Assembly (NCBI RefSeq): GCF_005938625.1
Contig: NZ_VCNJ01000056.1
Coordinates: forward strand, 1 to 64,000
DNA length: 64,000 bases
Reading direction: 5' to 3'
DNA from: Pseudomonas fluorescens
GTDB lineage: Bacteria; Pseudomonadota; Gammaproteobacteria; Pseudomonadales; Pseudomonadaceae
A program made the position numbers and the translations under genes. The notes beneath the pieces were generated by a model, which was not told the origin of the DNA, made no database searches, and saw nothing but the letters and a program-made list of their open reading frames with translations. Positions 60,269 to 64,000 of this stretch are shown in pieces. How positions within the stretch are numbered: position 1 is the stretch's first letter; each line of letters opens with the position of its first letter.

Positions 60269-61687
60269 ATGGCCGGCAAAACGCTCTACGACAAGCTCTG
60301 GGATTCGCATTTGGTCAAGCAGCGCGACGATGGCTCGGCGCTGATCTACATCGACCGTCACATCATTCACGAAGTGACCTCGCCGCAAGCCTTTGAAGGC
60401 CTGCGTCTGGCCGGGCGCAAGCCTTGGCGCATCGATGCCAACATCGCGACTCCGGACCACAACGTACCGACCACACCAGAGCGCAAGGGCGGCATCGCAG
60501 CCATTGCCGATCAGGTTTCGCGTTTGCAGGTTCAGACCCTCGACGACAACTGCGATGAATACGGCATCGTCGAGTTCAAGATGAACGACGTGCGCCAAGG
60601 CATCGTCCACGTGATCAGCCCGGAGCAGGGCGCGACTTTGCCGGGCATGACCGTGGTCTGCGGCGACTCGCACACCTCGACCCACGGCGCGTTCGGCGCT
60701 TTGGCGCACGGTATCGGCACCTCCGAGGTCGAGCACGTGCTCGCCACCCAGTGCCTGGTCGCCAAGAAAATGAAAAACATGCTGGTGCGCGTTGAAGGGC
60801 AATTGCCGTTCGGCGTGACCGCCAAGGACATCGTTCTTGCGGTGATCGGCAAGATTGGCACCGCCGGCGGTAACGGCCACGCCATCGAATTCGCTGGCAG
60901 CGCGATCCGCGACTTGTCCGTTGAAGGCCGCATGACCATTTGCAACATGTCCATCGAAGCCGGCGCCCGCGTTGGCCTGGTGGCTGCGGATCAGAAGACT
61001 GTCGATTACGTGAAGGGCCGTCCATTCGCCCCGAAAGGCGCCGAATGGGACATGGCCGTCGAAGCCTGGAAAGATCTGGTTTCCGATGACGGCGCCAAGT
61101 TCGACACCGTGGTTGAGCTCGACGCTGCGCAGATCAAGCCGCAAGTCAGCTGGGGCACTTCTCCAGAGATGGTTTTGGCCGTTGACCAAAACGTGCCGGA
61201 CCCGGCCAAAGAGATGGATCTGGTCAAACGCGACTCGATCGTCCGCGCCTTGAAATACATGGGTTTGACCGCCAATCAGGCGATCACCGACATTCAGCTG
61301 GATCGCGTGTTCATCGGGTCCTGCACCAACTCGCGGATCGAAGACTTGCGCGCTGCGGCAGTGATTGCCAAGGGCCGCAAAGTCGCTTCGACCATCAAGC
61401 AGGCGATCGTGGTGCCGGGCTCGGGTCTGGTCAAGGCTCAGGCCGAGGCCGAAGGTCTCGACAAGATTTTCCTCGAAGCCGGTTTCGAATGGCGTGAGCC
61501 GGGTTGCTCGATGTGTCTGGCGATGAACCCGGACCGTTTGGAGTCCGGCGAGCATTGCGCCTCGACCTCCAACCGAAACTTCGAAGGCCGTCAGGGCGCC
61601 GGTGGCCGTACCCACCTCGTCAGCCCGGCCATGGCGGCGGCGGCAGCGGTGAACGGTCGTTTCATCGACGTTCGTGAATTGATTTAA
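60269..61687 (+). CDS. leuC: 3-isopropylmalate dehydratase large subunit
   Basis: Aconitase-family subunit that with LeuD isomerises 2- to 3-isopropylmalate in leucine synthesis. The 472 residues start MAGKTLYDKLWDSHLV. Fe-S cluster Cys residues lie in GSCTNSRIEDLR and in PGCSMCLAMNPD; the substrate region is VCGDSHTSTHGAFGALAHG. AGGA precedes the ATG at 60269. leuD follows after 11 bases. Confidence 0.97.
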   Translation: MAGKTLYDKLWDSHLVKQRDDGSALIYIDRHIIHEVTSPQAFEGLRLAGRKPWRIDANIATPDHNVPTTPERKGGIAAIADQVSRLQVQTLDDNCDEYGIVEFKMNDVRQGIVHVISPEQGATLPGMTVVCGDSHTSTHGAFGALAHGIGTSEVEHVLATQCLVAKKMKNMLVRVEGQLPFGVTAKDIVLAVIGKIGTAGGNGHAIEFAGSAIRDLSVEGRMTICNMSIEAGARVGLVAADQKTVDYVKGRPFAPKGAEWDMAVEAWKDLVSDDGAKFDTVVELDAAQIKPQVSWGTSPEMVLAVDQNVPDPAKEMDLVKRDSIVRALKYMGLTANQAITDIQLDRVFIGSCTNSRIEDLRAAAVIAKGRKVASTIKQAIVVPGSGLVKAQAEAEGLDKIFLEAGFEWREPGCSMCLAMNPDRLESGEHCASTSNRNFEGRQGAGGRTHLVSPAMAAAAAVNGRFIDVRELI

Positions 61688-61698
61688 AGGAGCGCAGC

Positions 61699-62343
61699 AT
61701 GAAAGCTTTTACCCAGCACACTGGTCTTGTCGCGCCTTTGGATCGTGCCAACGTCGACACCGACCAAATCATTCCGAAACAGTTTTTAAAGTCGATCAAG
61801 CGCACCGGTTTCGGCCCGAATCTGTTCGACGAGTGGCGTTACCTCGATGTCGGTCAGCCGTATCAGGACAATTCCAAGCGCCCGCTGAACAAGGACTTCG
61901 TCCTCAACGCCGAGCGTTATCAAGGCGCCAGCGTCTTGCTGGCCCGCGAGAACTTCGGTTGCGGCTCCAGCCGTGAGCACGCGCCGTGGGCGCTGGAAGA
62001 ATACGGCTTCCGCAGCATCATCGCGCCGAGCTATGCCGACATTTTCTTCAACAACAGCTTCAAGAACGGCTTGCTGCCGATCATCTTGAGCGACGCCGAA
62101 GTCGATGAGTTGTTCAAGCAGGTTGAGGCCGAGCCGGGCTATCAATTGCAGGTCGATCTGCAAGCGCAGACTGTGACCCGTCCGGATGGCAAGGTGTACA
62201 GCTTTGAGATCGATGCGTTTCGCAAGCATTGCTTGTTGAACGGTCTGGACGATATCGGTTTGACCTTGCAGGACGGTGATGCGATTGCGACGTTTGAGGC
62301 CAAGCATCGGGTTAGCCAGCCGTGGTTGTTCCGCGACGCATAA
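61699..62343 (+). CDS. leuD: 3-isopropylmalate dehydratase small subunit
   Basis: A 214-residue swivel-domain partner of LeuC. Motifs: DRANVDTDQIIPKQFLKSIK, ENFGCGSSREHAPWALEEYG and the tail QPWLFRDA. AAGGAG precedes the ATG. Followed by a REP palindrome and then the methyltransferase. Confidence 0.97.
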   Translation: MKAFTQHTGLVAPLDRANVDTDQIIPKQFLKSIKRTGFGPNLFDEWRYLDVGQPYQDNSKRPLNKDFVLNAERYQGASVLLARENFGCGSSREHAPWALEEYGFRSIIAPSYADIFFNNSFKNGLLPIILSDAEVDELFKQVEAEPGYQLQVDLQAQTVTRPDGKVYSFEIDAFRKHCLLNGLDDIGLTLQDGDAIATFEAKHRVSQPWLFRDA

Positions 62344-62377
62344 GCAACTTTTGAATTGATGCAGTTCAGGCTGGCCT

Positions 62378-62444
62378 CTTCGCGAGCAAGCTCGCTCCCA
62401 CAGGGGAATGCATTTCAAGTGTGGGAGCGAGCTTGCTCGCGAAG
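62378..62444. repeat. REP-type palindrome (family C)
   Basis: Inverted arms CTTCGCGAGCAAGCTCGCTC.. and complement around CAGGGGAATGCATTTCAA, between leuD and the methyltransferase gene. Confidence 0.87.
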
Positions 62445-62490
62445 GCGTTAGTCCAGGCAATAAAAGGCTAAAACCCAGAAGGATGTGACC

Positions 62491-63258
62491 ATGACCAGCA
62501 CCGCCCAACACACTCAGGTCGTACAAAAGCAATTCGGTGAACAGGCCGCCGCCTACCTGAGCAGCGCCGTTCACGCTCAGGGCACCGAATTCGCACTGCT
62601 ACAAGCTGAGCTGGCTGGGCAGGGCGACGCCCGGGTGCTGGATCTGGGTTGCGGCGCCGGTCACGTCAGTTTCCACGTCGCACCGCTGGTCAGCGAAGTG
62701 GTCGCCTACGACCTGTCGCAGCAGATGCTCGACGTGGTCGCCGCCGCGGCCGTTGATCGCGGTTTCTCCAACATTGCCACGGTCAACGGTGCCGCCGAGC
62801 GTCTGCCGTTTGCCGATGGCGAGTTCGACTTCGTGTTCAGCCGTTATTCGGCGCATCACTGGAGCGATCTCGGTGTGGCTCTGCGTGAAGTGCGCCGGGT
62901 GCTGAAACCGGGCGGTGTGGCGGCGTTTGTTGATGTGTTGTCACCGGGCAGTCCGTTGTTCGACACTTACCTGCAAAGCGTCGAAGTGCTGCGCGACACC
63001 AGCCATGTGCGCGATTATTCTGCCGCCGAATGGCTACGGCAGGTCAGCGAGGCCGGTTTGCACGTGCGCAGTACCACGCGTCAGCGCCTGCGTCTGGAGT
63101 ACACCAGCTGGGTTGAGCGCATGCGCACACCCGAAGTGATGCGTGCCGCGATCCGCAAGTTGCAGCAGTCGATGGGCAACGAAGTGCGTGAATATTTTGA
63201 GATTGATGCCGACGGCTCGTTCAGTACAGATGTAATCGTATTGATGGCTGAGCGATAA
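62491..63258 (+). CDS. Class I SAM-dependent methyltransferase
   Basis: A 255-residue methyltransferase with SAM motif I RVLDLGCGAGHVSFHV, motif II ERLPFADGEFDFVFSRYSAH and VRRVLKPGG. It resembles the UbiE-like group; the substrate is unknown. I chose the ATG at 62491, spaced from AAGGATGTG, over 62485. It stands between leuD and leuB on the same strand, an arrangement I recall from other pseudomonads. No link to leucine is evident. Confidence 0.88.
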   Translation: MTSTAQHTQVVQKQFGEQAAAYLSSAVHAQGTEFALLQAELAGQGDARVLDLGCGAGHVSFHVAPLVSEVVAYDLSQQMLDVVAAAAVDRGFSNIATVNGAAERLPFADGEFDFVFSRYSAHHWSDLGVALREVRRVLKPGGVAAFVDVLSPGSPLFDTYLQSVEVLRDTSHVRDYSAAEWLRQVSEAGLHVRSTTRQRLRLEYTSWVERMRTPEVMRAAIRKLQQSMGNEVREYFEIDADGSFSTDVIVLMAER

Positions 63259-63312
63259 GAATTTTTCCGGGCGTGCCTGAGATGGCGCACCGACTGAAGA
63301 CACGAGGAAAGC

Positions 63313-64000
<688 letters not shown>

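Overview
The window is a GC-rich bacterial chromosome segment from the Pseudomonas fluorescens group. I infer this from the pyoverdine gene set (fpvA, pvdE, pvdO, pvdN, pvdM, pvdP, pvdRT-opmQ, an FpvI-type sigma factor and pvdA), the tyrB-uvrB and leuCD-(methyltransferase)-leuB arrangements, and intergenic palindromes of the Pseudomonas REP type. No phage, insertion sequence or CRISPR array was seen. Coding density is high, and most genes look like vertically inherited core or lineage-core genes.

Region 1 (1-17.4 kb) is the periplasmic maturation, export and uptake part of pyoverdine metabolism. A non-coding repeat-rich stretch (1-583) precedes fpvA. PvdE carries the acylated precursor across the inner membrane. 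PvdP, PvdO, PvdN and PvdM work on it in the periplasm, PvdR-PvdT-OpmQ move pyoverdine out, FpvA takes ferripyoverdine back in, and PvdA makes N5-hydroxyornithine for the peptide. Four promoter regions carry an exact PvdS iron-starvation box (TAAAT-N16-CGT) and a fifth, upstream of pvdE, differs in one base. The peptide synthetases, pvdQ, pvdS and fpvR are not in the window.

Region 2 (17.4-26.2 kb) has an MgtA-type Mg2+ ATPase with a long structured leader and a possible 21-codon upstream ORF, then an MgtC/SapB protein. After these comes a BvgS/EvgS-style phosphorelay: a receiver-like protein lacking the phospho-acceptor Asp, a NarL/FixJ regulator and a 1076-residue unorthodox hybrid kinase.

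Region 3 (26.2-37.0 kb) holds dkgB, a LysR gene divergent from a pirin and two isochorismatase-fold hydrolases, an MscS channel with a cyclic-nucleotide-type domain, a GNAT acetyltransferase, exonuclease III, an arylamine N-acetyltransferase, a BrnT/BrnA toxin-antitoxin pair whose toxin frame has no usual start codon, and an NCS2 nucleobase permease behind a perfect palindrome.

Region 4 (37.0-50.6 kb) holds tRNA-Asn, two small proteins, tyrB, uvrB, an emrAB-type efflux pair, gltX, a tRNA block (Ala-Glu-Ala-Glu) formed by an exact-period 284-bp tandem duplication, a TetR/hydrolase/thioesterase group, dusC, and an ibpA-type small heat-shock gene with a sigma-32 promoter and a probable ROSE-type leader.

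Region 5 (50.6-64 kb) holds a DUF1266 gene overlapping a giant J-domain protein that converges on an HscC-type Hsp70, a five-PAS GGDEF-EAL protein, a LysR regulator, and leuC, leuD, a methyltransferase and leuB, which runs off the end. The DUF1266/J-protein/Hsp70 module is the best candidate for under-described biology. Start codons were mostly moved downstream of the longest open frame to fit ribosome binding sites, signal sequences or family N termini.
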